A stretch of 64,000 nucleotides of DNA. Origin: Rhodoplanes sp. Z2-YC6860. GTDB lineage: Bacteria; Pseudomonadota; Alphaproteobacteria; Rhizobiales; Xanthobacteraceae. Shown here in pieces: positions 1 through 8,374 of the stretch (positions are counted from its first letter, which is position 1; each line of letters starts with the position of its first letter). The position numbers and the translations under genes are program-made. Location of the stretch: contig NZ_CP007440.1 in assembly GCF_001579845.1 (NCBI RefSeq), positions 6,966,029 through 7,030,028 of the forward strand, written 5' to 3'. The notes below the pieces were generated by a model. That model searched no databases. It worked only from the letters and a program-made list of their open reading frames with translations, and was not told where the DNA came from.

Positions 1-121
1 GCTCGGCGTCGTCGAGAGCATCACAGCGACGTTCTACGGCCCGTCCTGGGCACCGGCGGTGTCGTTCGGCTTCCTGCTTCTCACGCTGGCGTTCCGGCCG
101 GCCGGTCTCCTCGGACGATAG
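1..121 (+). CDS. livH: Branched-chain amino acid-type ABC permease LivH, C-terminal end only
   Basis: The window opens inside this gene. Reading from base 2 gives 39 codons and a TAG stop at 119-121. The visible residues are hydrophobic and end in a short Arg/Pro/Gly tail of the form FRPAGLLGR, which is the usual C-terminus of LivH-family inner-membrane permeases. LivM follows 10 bases later in the same direction and LivG and LivF come next, so it is the first permease of a Liv (HAAT family) importer. Start, length and substrate cannot be judged from here. Confidence 0.8.
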   Translation, partial: LGVVESITATFYGPSWAPAVSFGFLLLTLAFRPAGLLGR

Positions 122-131
122 GCGGCCGAAC

Positions 132-1199
132 GTGCGGACATTCTTCTTCTACGTCGGACTGACCATCGCAGGCGCCGCATTTTTCTTCTACGCGCGAGCG
201 ATCAACAACGATTACCTGTTCTTCGCCGGCTACACGGTGCTGCAGTTCGTCGTGCTCGCCACCGCCTGGAACATCCTCGGCGGCTATTGCGGCTATGTGA
301 ACTTCGGCTCCGCCGCCTTCTTCGCCGCCGGCGCCTATTCCTCCGTGGCGCTGCACAAGCTTGGCGCCAATGTCGACCGCTACTTCCCGGAATCGCTCGC
401 CGGGCTCGCCAAGCTCATCCTGCCGCTCAACGTGCCGACCCTGATCATCGTCGGCGGCATCGTCTCGGGCCTGATCGGCCTCGGCACCGGCTATCTCACG
501 TTGCGGCTGCGCGGCGCATTCTTCGCCATCGCGACGCTGGCCCTGGCCGTGGTGCTGCAGACCCTGATCGTCAATTGGGACTTCGTCGGCGGCTCGCGCG
601 GCGCCTATATCATCCGGCCCTCGGAGGTGCCGATCATCGGCAATTACATCCAGTATCTGTTCATCGTGATGCTGGCGCTGTCGATCGTGGCGCTCGGCGT
701 TGCACGCGCCATCGGACAGTCGCGGCTTGGCTATGGCTTCGCCACCATCCGTGACGACGAGCTGGCGGCGGAAGCCTGCGGCGTGCCGACGCTGCGGTTG
801 AAGCTTGTCGCCACCACGATCTCAGGCGCGCTGATGGGCATGGCCGGTGCGCCGTTCCCGTACTACATCGGCTATCTTGAGCCCGGCTCGGCCTTCGGGC
901 TCGCCTACGCGGTGAACTCGATCGCCATGCCGATGATCGGCGGCACCACGAGCTGGGTCGGCCCATTGATCGGCGCGTTGCTGCTGGGCACCGCGCAGCA
1001 ATACATCATCGTGACGATCTCTTCGGCGGTTGGCGTGCTGGTCGTCGGTCTGATGCTGGTGATCTTCGTCATCGCGGCGCCAAACGGCATCGTCGGCCTG
1101 GTGCACGATTTCATGCGCGGCGGCGCCAAATCCGACGGCGCGCCCACTTGGCGCTCGCGGCTTGCGACGTTCGCCAACATGCGGCCGGGAGCACGCTGA
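132..1199 (+). CDS. livM: Branched-chain amino acid-type ABC permease LivM
   Basis: Second membrane permease of a HAAT-family importer, 355 aa from a GTG start that lies 10 bases after the livH stop. The protein is a run of hydrophobic helices. A cytoplasmic coupling segment around residues 200-225 (IRDDELAAEACGVP) corresponds to the EAA-like loop that contacts the ATPases. The TGA stop overlaps the ATG of livG by one base, indicating translational coupling. Liv-type importers carry amino acids but also aromatic acids, urea and amides. The nearby VOC and cyclase genes make a non-amino-acid substrate plausible, but this is inference. Confidence 0.92.
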   Translation: MRTFFFYVGLTIAGAAFFFYARAINNDYLFFAGYTVLQFVVLATAWNILGGYCGYVNFGSAAFFAAGAYSSVALHKLGANVDRYFPESLAGLAKLILPLNVPTLIIVGGIVSGLIGLGTGYLTLRLRGAFFAIATLALAVVLQTLIVNWDFVGGSRGAYIIRPSEVPIIGNYIQYLFIVMLALSIVALGVARAIGQSRLGYGFATIRDDELAAEACGVPTLRLKLVATTISGALMGMAGAPFPYYIGYLEPGSAFGLAYAVNSIAMPMIGGTTSWVGPLIGALLLGTAQQYIIVTISSAVGVLVVGLMLVIFVIAAPNGIVGLVHDFMRGGAKSDGAPTWRSRLATFANMRPGAR

Positions 1200-1936
1200 T
1201 GGCCGACGCCTTGCTCCATGTCGACAATCTCGGCAAGCGCTTCGGCGGCTTCGTCGCCCTCGACGGCATCAACCTGGAAGTTGCGCCGGGCGAACGTGTC
1301 GGTCTGATCGGGCCGAACGGCTCCGGCAAGTCGACGCTGGTCAACTGCATGTGCGGGACGCTGACCAACGAGACCGGCACGGTGCGGTTCGACGGCTATC
1401 AGATGAACGGCATGTCGGCGCATCAACGGACCCATCGCGGCATGGCGCGGAGCTTCCAGCTGCCGCGCCCGTTCCACACGCTTTCGGTTGCCGAGAACCT
1501 GCGCATTCCGCTGCTGTACTCGGCCCATGACCGCCGCGGCCGGCATCTCACGCAGGCGGAGAGCGCCGCGCGCTGCGAGGAGCTTGCCGGCCTGGTTGGC
1601 CTTGCGCCGAAGCTCCATCGCCTGCCGCGCGACCTGACGCAGGTCGAGATGCGCAAGCTCGAACTCGCCCGCGCCATTGCGGCCGATCCGAAGCTTTTGA
1701 TTGCCGACGAAGCCATGGCCGGACTGTCGCATTCCGAGGTCGACGACATCGTCAATCTCCTGCTCACGCTGAACAGCCGCGGCATCACCGTGGTGATGAT
1801 CGAGCACATCATGCGCGCCGTCATGGCATTCTCGCAGCGGCTGGTGGTGCTGGTCTCGGGCAAGAAGATCGCCGACGGCAAGCCCGAGGACGTGGTCAAC
1901 AATCCCGAGGTGATTGGAGCCTATCTTGGCCAGTAG
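1199..1936 (+). CDS. livG: Liv-type ABC transporter ATP-binding protein LivG
   Basis: ATPase of the Liv importer, 245 aa from the ATG that overlaps the livM stop. An upstream in-frame GTG at 1148 would add 17 residues inside livM and is not preferred. Walker A is GPNGSGKST at residues 38-46, and Walker B with its catalytic Glu (LLIADEAMAGLS) lies near residue 165. The signature motif is unusual: where LivG normally has an LSxGQ-like sequence this protein reads LTQVEMRKLELARA, lacking the usual Ser-Gly pair. The Walker motifs are intact, so it may still work with LivF as the canonical partner. Confidence 0.92.
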   Translation: MADALLHVDNLGKRFGGFVALDGINLEVAPGERVGLIGPNGSGKSTLVNCMCGTLTNETGTVRFDGYQMNGMSAHQRTHRGMARSFQLPRPFHTLSVAENLRIPLLYSAHDRRGRHLTQAESAARCEELAGLVGLAPKLHRLPRDLTQVEMRKLELARAIAADPKLLIADEAMAGLSHSEVDDIVNLLLTLNSRGITVVMIEHIMRAVMAFSQRLVVLVSGKKIADGKPEDVVNNPEVIGAYLGQ

Positions 1937-2657
1937 CATCACCCTCGAAAAGGTCGACGCGGCCTACGGCGCCGTGCGCGTGCTGGAGCAGGTGTCGGTC
2001 GACGCCAAGCCGGGCGAGACCGTGGTGCTGCTCGGCACCAACGGCAACGGCAAAAGCACGCTGATGAAGTGCATCATGGGCATCGTGCGGCCGGCATCCG
2101 GGCGCATCGTCGCCGAGATCGATGGCGTGCGGCACGATCTCACCAGCCTCACAACCGAACAGATCGTCGACCTCGGCATCGCATTGGTGCCGGAAGGCCG
2201 GCGGCTGTTTCCCAAGCTCACGGTCGAGGAGAATCTGGCGCTCGGCGCGTTCCGGCCGACCGCGCGGGCGCAGATCGCGACCAATCTCGAGGCCTGCTAC
2301 GAGACGTTTCCGCGGCTTGCCGAACGGCGGAAACAACTCGCCGGCTCGATGTCGGGTGGCGAGCAGCAGATGCTGGCGCTCGGCCGAGCGCTGATGCTTG
2401 CGCCGAAGATCCTGCTGGTGGACGAGCCCTCGGTTGGTCTGGCGCCGATCCTGGTGAGCCGCACCATCGAGAAGATCCAGGAATTGAAGGAGCGGCTGAG
2501 TCTCACCGTGCTGATGGCCGAACAGAACTTCAATCAGGCCATCCGCATCGCCGACCGTGGCTACGTGATCGTTCACGGCAAGATCGCGTTCGCCGGCGGC
2601 TCCGCGGACGAGCTCAACAACAACGATCTGATCCGGAAGTTTTATCTGGGACTGTAG
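1926..2657 (+). CDS. livF: Liv-type ABC transporter ATP-binding protein LivF
   Basis: Second ATPase of the Liv importer, 243 aa. Walker A is GTNGNGKST at residues 37-45, the signature SGGEQQMLALGRAL is canonical, and Walker B reads ILLVDEPSVGLAP. Start choice: a TTG at 1926 has GGAG at 1916-1919 at proper spacing; an upstream TTG at 1914 in the same frame is possible but has poorer spacing. The gene overlaps the end of livG by 11 bases, so the four liv genes form one transcript. A nested palindromic repeat follows the stop. Confidence 0.92.
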   Translation: MASSITLEKVDAAYGAVRVLEQVSVDAKPGETVVLLGTNGNGKSTLMKCIMGIVRPASGRIVAEIDGVRHDLTSLTTEQIVDLGIALVPEGRRLFPKLTVEENLALGAFRPTARAQIATNLEACYETFPRLAERRKQLAGSMSGGEQQMLALGRALMLAPKILLVDEPSVGLAPILVSRTIEKIQELKERLSLTVLMAEQNFNQAIRIADRGYVIVHGKIAFAGGSADELNNNDLIRKFYLGL

Positions 2658-2674
2658 CAACGGCTGCAGCAGCA

Positions 2675-2820
2675 CGTGTCCCGGACGCGGTGCAGCACGA
2701 AGTGGTGCACCGCTGATCCGGGACCCCGGTTGCTTTCTTTTTCCGGGATGGCAACCGGGGTCCCGGGTCTGCAGCGCATCACCGCGCTTCGCTTGTGCTG
2801 CACTGCGCCCGGGACACGAG
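2675..2820. repeat. Nested palindromic intergenic repeat, family A copy 1
   Basis: The outer arms are GTGTCCCGG and CCGGGACAC. The inner arms are CCGGGACCCCGGTT and AACCGGGGTCCCGG around a T-rich loop. A related but shorter copy lies at 25229-25338 with the same inner and outer arms. It fills the gap between convergent livF and a VOC gene, so it may serve as a bidirectional transcript end, but no clean U-tract follows the stems. Confidence 0.8.
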
Positions 2821-2825
2821 AGCCG

Positions 2826-3299
2826 CTAGGCCGCTTTTGCTTTAAGAGAACCGAACGGCTTGCCGGCCTGGTACACACGATCTGCAGGAATCTCCGGCGT
2901 CGGCCGCCCTTCGACCTTACCGTCGAACGTGAGCTCCATCATCACGCCGCTCGGATCGTGCACGAAGATCTGCCACAGCGACGTGCCTGGCACGATCGCA
3001 GCGCGCCAGTCGTAGCCGAGCTTCTTCACGCGCTCGAGGCACTCGTCCCATCCCTTGATGGTGAGGCTGACGTGATCGAGCGAGCCGGTGCCGTATGGCG
3101 TCCTGCCGTCGACCAGCGCGGGGCCACCGGCATAGATATGCACGATCGGCACGCCGTCTCCGGCCGCGATCCAGGCGCCGGGAAAGCCGAAGTCCGGACG
3201 GTGCACGAGCTTCATGCCGAGCACGTCGGTGTAGAACTTCACCGTGGCATCGAGATCGTTGGTCTTGATTGCCACGTGGAACAGGCCGGTGACTTGCAT
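2826..3299 (-). CDS. VOC (glyoxalase/dioxygenase fold) family protein
   Basis: A 157-aa vicinal-oxygen-chelate protein made of two beta-alpha-beta-beta-beta halves. The expected metal-ligand positions are present: His8 (LFHVAI), His76 (LDHVSLT) and Glu122 (MMELTF). The HDPSGVMMEL stretch near the C-terminus is typical of extradiol dioxygenase and glyoxalase relatives. The substrate is unknown. It lies downstream of a Liv-type binding protein on the same strand but is separated from it by a strong terminator hairpin, so it is probably transcribed on its own. It is a distant relative of the VOC protein at 4879-5346. Confidence 0.85.
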   Translation of the reverse strand: MQVTGLFHVAIKTNDLDATVKFYTDVLGMKLVHRPDFGFPGAWIAAGDGVPIVHIYAGGPALVDGRTPYGTGSLDHVSLTIKGWDECLERVKKLGYDWRAAIVPGTSLWQIFVHDPSGVMMELTFDGKVEGRPTPEIPADRVYQAGKPFGSLKAKAA

Positions 3300-3330
3300 G
3301 ATGACCTCTTTGACACCCTCTTCGGATAAA

Positions 3331-3362
3331 GAAAAACGCCGCGCGGGGTGAGCCGCGCGGCG
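3331..3362 (-). terminator. Intrinsic terminator of the Liv-type binding-protein gene
   Basis: A perfect 10-bp stem (CGCCGCGCGG at 3337-3346 and CCGCGCGGCG at 3353-3362) with a 6-base loop. Read on the minus strand it is followed at once by TTTTTCTTT. It lies just past the stop of the gene ending at 3409. Confidence 0.88.
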
Positions 3363-3408
3363 CCGATTGTAGCAGCGGGGTTCGTCCCCGCCAGTAATGT
3401 TTGACGCC

Positions 3409-4683
3409 TTATTGTCTCGCCTTCTCGAACGGATAGATCAGGGTGCCGGTCTTCAGATTGTCCGGAGTCAGAACGGTCTGATAGTCCATGCCACGCCAGG
3501 TCTCGAGCCCCGCGCCCTGCTTGATGTTGTGGTACTGCACCTGCAGCATGCCCGACTTCTCCCACTCGCCATTCTTGCCGAACTTGATGTCGCCATGGAT
3601 GGTCTTGAACGTGGCTTTGTGAATGTAGGTCGCGAGCTCGGCGTCCTTCAGGCTCTTGGTCTCCTTGATGGCCTGCTCCAGCACCTGGGCATAGGCATAG
3701 CCCCAGCCGCCGAGGTAATAGCCGAGCGGATCGACACCGGCCGCCTGGGCCTTCGCCTGGTATTTCTTGAAGAACTCCTCGGTGCCCGCATACATCATCT
3801 TCTTGTCCGGCACCCAGGTCTCGTAGTTGACCCAGCCGTTGAGCAGCGGGCCGAGCTGGTTCTTGATGCCGGTCGCCTGCAGGCCGACCATGGCGCCGCC
3901 GATCATCTTCGGCTTGAAGTTGATCTCGTTGACCGCCTTCACCAGACCGACCGAGTCGAGCGGATACGAGCACACCGCGACGATGTCGGGGTTCGCCGCC
4001 TGGATGGCGCGCACGACGGGTGAGAAGTCGGTGGTGCTCGGCGGATAGGCGCGGTCGTAGACCGTCTTGAAGCCATGCTTCTTGGCGTTCTCCTTGGCGC
4101 CGTCGCAGGCGTTCTTGGAGAACTCCTGATCGGCGGCGACGAAGGCCACGGTCTGCGGCTTCGGGTTCTGCGCCGCGGCCGCATCGAAGAAGCCGACCGT
4201 GAACGACGGCTTCGGGTCCGGCCCCGACGGGATCATCGCGAAGAACTTGTCGTAGTTGAACTCGGTGTTCACGCCGAGGCCGAACAGGATGATGAACAGC
4301 TTCTGCTTCTGCATCACCACCGGCATGGCGGCGGCCGACGGCACGGTCGCATAGGGGCCAAGCAGCAGGTCGACTTTGTCGACATCGAGCAGCTTGGTGT
4401 AGATGCCCGGCACCGGCGCCGACTGGCTCTGGTCATCGTAATAGATCAGCTTCACCGGACGGCCGAGCAGCCCGCCCTTGGCGTTGACCTCTTCCTCCCA
4501 GATCTGCAGGCCGAGGAGCGACTGCTTGCCGTTGGGCGACAGCGGGCCGGTCAGCGACATCGAGAAGCCGATCTTGATCGGCTCTCCCGACTGCGCCTTG
4601 GCAGGCCCTGCCGACGGCAGCGCCAGCGCAAGCACGCCGGCCGCGGCCGCAAGCAATCCAAGCTTTAGTTTGCGAAGCATCAT
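3409..4683 (-). CDS. Liv-type (HAAT) ABC transporter substrate-binding protein
   Basis: A 424-aa periplasmic binding protein of the type I (LivK/AmiC) fold. It has a Sec signal peptide over residues 1-31 ending in AKAQ, followed by the family opening IKIGFSMSLTGPLSP. GGGAGG lies upstream of the ATG at 4683; a second ATG follows one codon later. It is encoded convergently to livHMGF across the repeat and VOC gene, so it is the likely receptor for that importer although not in the same transcript. A lone -10-like TAATAT sits about 30 bases upstream on the minus strand. The substrate is unknown. Confidence 0.9.
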   Translation of the reverse strand: MMLRKLKLGLLAAAAGVLALALPSAGPAKAQSGEPIKIGFSMSLTGPLSPNGKQSLLGLQIWEEEVNAKGGLLGRPVKLIYYDDQSQSAPVPGIYTKLLDVDKVDLLLGPYATVPSAAAMPVVMQKQKLFIILFGLGVNTEFNYDKFFAMIPSGPDPKPSFTVGFFDAAAAQNPKPQTVAFVAADQEFSKNACDGAKENAKKHGFKTVYDRAYPPSTTDFSPVVRAIQAANPDIVAVCSYPLDSVGLVKAVNEINFKPKMIGGAMVGLQATGIKNQLGPLLNGWVNYETWVPDKKMMYAGTEEFFKKYQAKAQAAGVDPLGYYLGGWGYAYAQVLEQAIKETKSLKDAELATYIHKATFKTIHGDIKFGKNGEWEKSGMLQVQYHNIKQGAGLETWRGMDYQTVLTPDNLKTGTLIYPFEKARQ

Positions 4684-4878
4684 GCATCCTCCCGAGGGTG
4701 ATTGTTTTGCCGCATATTAGGCAGTTTCGCAGCCGAGAGGCTAGTGGCGGGCCCGTCGCAGGCCACCCAACTAAGGGCCAAGGGAAGCCAAGCCGCTGCG
4801 GCCCATTGGAGCAGGGACCGGCGGATGCTAAAAACCAAGCCACGCGGCTCGAGCATGCATAACCCAGGGAGGTTCGCG

Positions 4879-5346
4879 ATGCCCCTCAACTACATGGAAC
4901 ACTTCCTCCTGCAGACGGAGGACATCGAGGCCACCAAGGACTGGTATGTCAAAGTGCTGGGCTTCCGCGTCGGCCCCTCGCCGGATTTCAAATTTCCGGT
5001 CTACTGGCTGTATCTCGGCGACCGCGATGTGCTGCACATCACCACCGGCGGCAAGAACGTCAGCGACAATCGCAAGAAATACGTCGGGCAGCAGTCCGAC
5101 GCCTCGGCGGGCACCGGCGTGATCGATCACATCGGCTTCCGCACCACCGGCCTCCACGAGATGATCGACCATCTCAAGAAGAACAACATCGAGTTCAAGG
5201 AGCGGCAGGTCGACGACCAAGGGCTCTATCAGCTTTTCCTGTTCGATCCGAACGGCGTGAAGATCGAATTGAACTTCGCGAATTCCGAGGTGCAGGGTCG
5301 CAAGGCGGAGCTTTCCGCCAAAGACCTGACGCCCGCGACGCACTAG
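4879..5346 (+). CDS. VOC (glyoxalase/dioxygenase fold) family protein
   Basis: A 155-aa VOC-fold protein. His8 (YMEHFL), His84 (IDHIGFR) and Glu130 (VKIELNF) occupy the metal-ligand positions, and LFDPNGVKIEL is the family C-terminal strand. The open frame extends upstream to 4702, but the ATG at 4879 has GGGAGG at 4867-4872 with good spacing and gives a normal VOC length, so it is chosen. It is divergent from the binding-protein gene and followed by a cyclase-family gene, an arrangement often seen in aromatic-acid gene clusters. The reaction is unknown. Confidence 0.87.
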   Translation: MPLNYMEHFLLQTEDIEATKDWYVKVLGFRVGPSPDFKFPVYWLYLGDRDVLHITTGGKNVSDNRKKYVGQQSDASAGTGVIDHIGFRTTGLHEMIDHLKKNNIEFKERQVDDQGLYQLFLFDPNGVKIELNFANSEVQGRKAELSAKDLTPATH

Positions 5347-5371
5347 CTTCGATCATAACTCTCTCAGCGTC

Positions 5372-5448
5372 ATGGCCGGGCTTGTCCCGGCCATCCACGT
5401 CTTGGCCACAAGAAAGTAGGCGTGGATGCCCGCGACAAGCGCGGGCAT
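5372..5448. repeat. Tandem-hairpin intergenic repeat, family E
   Basis: Two hairpins in a row: 5372-5394 (ATGGCCGGG, loop CTTGT, CCCGGCCAT) and 5426-5448 (ATGCCCGCG, loop, CGCGGGCAT). They are bracketed by the short inverted arms ATCCACG and CGTGGAT. The first hairpin is base-for-base identical over 23 nt to the stem-loop of the terminator at 30739-30761. Confidence 0.75.
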
Positions 5449-5477
5449 GATGTGGCAACGGTGGAGTCAGAAAACAT

Positions 5478-6251
5478 ATGCCGCGCCAGATCATCGATAT
5501 CTCGATTCCCGTGCAGAACGACGTGGCGGCAGATCCGCCGGGACTCGGCCCAAGCATCCGCTACTTCGACCACAAGAAGACCGCGGAGGATCTCTGCAGT
5601 TTCTTTCCGGGACTCACGCCCGACGACCTGCCCGACCGCGAAGGCTGGGCGATCGAGTGGCTGAAGATATCGACTCATTGCGGCACGCATCTCGATGCGC
5701 CCTATCACTTCGCCTCGACCATGGACCGCGGCAAGCGTGCCGCGACCATCGACGAAGTGCCTTTGGAGTGGTGCTTCCAGCCGGCCATCAAGCTCGACTT
5801 CCGCCATTTCCCAAGCGGCTATGTGGTGAGCGCGAAGGATGTCGAGGCCGAACTCAAGCGCATCGATCACAAGCTTTCGCCGCTCGAGATCGTGGTGGTC
5901 AACACCAGCGCCGGCGCGGCCTACGGCAAACCCGACTATGTCGCCACCGGCTGCGGCATGGGCCGCGAGGCCACGCTCTATCTGCTGGAGCAAGGCGTGC
6001 GCGTCACCGGCACGGACGGCTGGAGCTGGGACGCGCCGTTCGTTCACGCCAAAGCCAAATATGCCGAGACGCACGATCCCAAGATCATCTGGGAAGGCCA
6101 CCGCGCCGGCCGCGAGATCGGCTACTGCCATATCGAGAAGCTGCACAACCTCGAGAAGCTGCCCGCGAAAGGCTTCATGGTGAGCTGCTTCCCGGTGAAG
6201 ATTCACGCGGCATCCGCGGGCTGGACTCGCGCCATCGCGATCATCGGGTAG
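5478..6251 (+). CDS. Cyclase family (kynurenine formamidase-like) metal hydrolase
   Basis: A 257-aa member of the cyclase family that includes kynurenine formamidase and isatin hydrolase. The signature HxGTHxD metal site is present as HCGTHLD at residues 67-73. Members hydrolyse cyclic or aryl amides and related bonds with a divalent metal; the substrate here cannot be named. It follows a VOC gene across a repeat on the same strand. In-frame reading continues for 21 codons past the TAG at 6249-6251, which is probably chance in this GC-rich sequence. Confidence 0.87.
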   Translation: MPRQIIDISIPVQNDVAADPPGLGPSIRYFDHKKTAEDLCSFFPGLTPDDLPDREGWAIEWLKISTHCGTHLDAPYHFASTMDRGKRAATIDEVPLEWCFQPAIKLDFRHFPSGYVVSAKDVEAELKRIDHKLSPLEIVVVNTSAGAAYGKPDYVATGCGMGREATLYLLEQGVRVTGTDGWSWDAPFVHAKAKYAETHDPKIIWEGHRAGREIGYCHIEKLHNLEKLPAKGFMVSCFPVKIHAASAGWTRAIAIIG

Positions 6252-6317
6252 ATCGCCGCGTCCGACGCGCTGCCGCGCAAGGGCATCGAGACGCGGACGT
6301 TTGCGTTCTGGGATTAG

Positions 6318-6899
6318 CTATTTGAACCGCGCGATGTAATAAGCCAGATCGACGATCTGCTCGTCGGTGACAGGGTTCAGCACCTCCGCCATGGTGGCTT
6401 CGTAGCCGTGGCGCGTGTTGTTCTTGTATTCGCGCATCGTCTTGACCAGGTAGTCCTCGCGCTGTGCAGCGATGCGCGGGACGTTCTCTTTCCCCGACAG
6501 ATCGAGATTGTGACAGGCGTTGCAGCGATGCTGAGTGATCAGCACCTTGGCGCGCTCGATGCGGCCGGCATCGGCGCCATCCGCGGCCGCTTGCGGCGGC
6601 GGCAGCTTGGCGACGAAGTCGGAGAAATTCCGCAGATCGTCGTCGGTGAAGCCCTTGGTCTGGTCGTTCATGATCTCCTGGGTCCGCTGCTTCTCGCGGA
6701 ACAGGTAGAGCTGGATCAGAAGGTAAGGCGCAGGCTGGCCGCCGAGCGACGGCACCTCCGGCGTCTCGGACTGTCCGTTCTCGCCATGGCAGGCAAGGCA
6801 GGGCGCGGCACGTTCCGCCAGCGTCTCGGCGTGCAGCGGCGCATGAAGCGCGCCGATCAGCAGCGCGGCGGCGTACGGGATCAGATGGTTGCGTTTCAT
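6318..6899 (-). CDS. Diheme c-type cytochrome (c4-like)
   Basis: A secreted 193-aa class I cytochrome with two heme attachment sites, CLACH near residues 33-37 and CNACH near 125-129, each followed by a candidate axial Met (EIMNDQ, EATMAEV). A signal peptide ends near LHAET. The ATG at 6899 is chosen because GGAG precedes it and because the longer frame to 6935 would start inside the terminator of the upstream dehydrogenase gene. Its position right after a PQQ-type dehydrogenase suggests that it accepts electrons from that enzyme in the periplasm; this is inference from context. Confidence 0.9.
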   Translation of the reverse strand: MKRNHLIPYAAALLIGALHAPLHAETLAERAAPCLACHGENGQSETPEVPSLGGQPAPYLLIQLYLFREKQRTQEIMNDQTKGFTDDDLRNFSDFVAKLPPPQAAADGADAGRIERAKVLITQHRCNACHNLDLSGKENVPRIAAQREDYLVKTMREYKNNTRHGYEATMAEVLNPVTDEQIVDLAYYIARFK

Positions 6900-6914
6900 G
6901 CTCGCTCCACCGAA

Positions 6915-6945
6915 AGAAAAGGCCGGGGGCGGCATGCCCCCGGCC
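6915..6945 (-). terminator. Intrinsic terminator after the PQQ-type dehydrogenase gene
   Basis: A perfect 10-bp stem, GGCCGGGGGC at 6921-6930 and GCCCCCGGCC at 6936-6945, with a 5-base loop. On the minus strand it is followed by TTTTCTTT. It stands between the dehydrogenase stop (6960) and the cytochrome start (6899). Confidence 0.85.
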
Positions 6946-6959
6946 TTCGCGAGTGAGGA

Positions 6960-8255
6960 TCAGCGGCTCGCCGTCTTCGGCGGCTTGCCGTAGGTGATGC
7001 GGTAGACCACGCCGTTCCAGTCGTCCGACAGCAGCAGCGAACCGTCCGCCATCTGCTGCACGTCGACCGGGCGGCCGATGTACTTGTTGTCGACCAGGAA
7101 GCCGGTCACGAACGGCTCCGACGACTTCACCGTGCCATCCTTGTTCAGGAAGATGGCGATGACGTCACCGCCGAACTTGTTGGTCTTGTTCCACGAGCCG
7201 TGACGGGCCAGGAAGATGGCGTTCTTGTACTTCTTCGGGAACATGTTGCCCGTGTAGAAGCGCATGCCGAGGCCGGCCGAGTGTGGGCCGGTCAGCATGA
7301 TCGGCTTGGTGTAGTCGCTGCAGCTTTTACCCCAACCCAAGTCCGGATCGACGATGTCACCCTGGTAGCAGTAGGGCGCGCCGAAATGCTCCCCCTCCTT
7401 GGTGATGCGGTTCAGCTCGTCTTCCGGCTTGCTTTCGGACAGCCAGTCGCGCTGGTTGTCCGAGAAGTAGAGCTGCTTGTTGACCGGATTCCAGTCGAAT
7501 CCGACCGTGTTGCGCACGCCGACCGCGACGTTCACGCGGCCGGTGCCGTCAAGATTGATGCGGCGAATCTGACCGTGGTCCTTGTCGTGCAGCACGTTGT
7601 TGCCCGGCTGACCGACCGGCACATAAAGCTTCTCGTCAGGGCCGATGGCGATGAACTTCCAGCCGTGGGCCTCGTCCTTCGGCAGATCGGTGTAGAACAC
7701 CACCGGCTTCTGCGGCTTGTCGAGCTTGTCCTCGACATTTTCGATCTTGGAGATCTGCGACAGTTCGGCGATGTAGAGCGTGCCCTTGTGATAGGCGAGA
7801 CCGTTCGGGCGGTAGAGTCCCTCGGCAAGGGTCCTCACCTCAGTCTTGCCGTCCTTGTTGACGATGGCGGAGACCTTGTTGCCGAGCCTCGTGCCGACGA
7901 ACACGGTGCCTTTGTCGCCGACACGCAGCGAGCGCGCGTTGGCGATGCCGCTGGCATAAACCTCGATGTTGAAGCCTGGCGGCAACTTGAGCTGCGCGGT
8001 CGGCAGCTTGTCAGCGGCCGCGGGAAGCGGCGGCGCAGCGACCGGCGCGAGCTTGGCGGCGGCTTCGCTGCCCTCAGGCCGGCCAATCAGCGGCGAGCCG
8101 GGCGGCAGCGGCGCTGCGGCGGGCGCCGCGGGCGCGGCTGCTGCCGGCGCGGGTGCTGGCGATTGCTGGGCCAAGGCCGGCATGGCCGCAGCCGCCAGCA
8201 AAGCCAAACTTCCGGCGTACAGAACACCACGCCGGTACGACGTTGAACTCGACAT
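6960..8255 (-). CDS. Secreted PQQ-dependent sugar (sorbosone-type) dehydrogenase
   Basis: A 431-aa protein with a signal peptide and a long Ala/Pro linker (residues about 27-60), then a six-bladed beta-propeller of the soluble glucose/L-sorbosone dehydrogenase family. Family-like stretches include YRPNGLAYHKGTLYIAELS, a VPVGQPGNN turn and ARHGSWN near the C-terminus. These enzymes oxidise aldoses with PQQ in the periplasm. AGGGAGG precedes the ATG at 8255; the open frame reaching 8513 lacks such a site. It lies just downstream of pqqE on the same strand and is followed by a cytochrome c, which fits a cofactor-enzyme-acceptor set. The exact sugar is unknown. Confidence 0.85.
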   Translation of the reverse strand: MSSSTSYRRGVLYAGSLALLAAAAMPALAQQSPAPAPAAAAPAAPAAAPLPPGSPLIGRPEGSEAAAKLAPVAAPPLPAAADKLPTAQLKLPPGFNIEVYASGIANARSLRVGDKGTVFVGTRLGNKVSAIVNKDGKTEVRTLAEGLYRPNGLAYHKGTLYIAELSQISKIENVEDKLDKPQKPVVFYTDLPKDEAHGWKFIAIGPDEKLYVPVGQPGNNVLHDKDHGQIRRINLDGTGRVNVAVGVRNTVGFDWNPVNKQLYFSDNQRDWLSESKPEDELNRITKEGEHFGAPYCYQGDIVDPDLGWGKSCSDYTKPIMLTGPHSAGLGMRFYTGNMFPKKYKNAIFLARHGSWNKTNKFGGDVIAIFLNKDGTVKSSEPFVTGFLVDNKYIGRPVDVQQMADGSLLLSDDWNGVVYRITYGKPPKTASR

Positions 8256-8374
8256 GCATGCCTCCCTGATGCGAGGCCCGACCCGGCATGGCTCGGCCCC
8301 CTTGCGGAGAGTGTCAAACAGATCGGCCTCGCGAGGCAATCGGATTCCATCCGCTACGGAGAGAGGTAAGTCCC

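Noticed and set aside
905-1942. Long minus-strand frame (345 codons) opposite livM-livG.
   Set aside because: It is a mirror of the strongly coding plus strand and its translation is rich in His, Arg and Asp without any family motif.
6252-6317. In-frame extension of 21 codons past the TAG of the cyclase gene, suggesting stop readthrough or a recent nonsense mutation.
   Set aside because: The 257-aa protein already has the normal family length and end; short open stretches are expected at this GC content.
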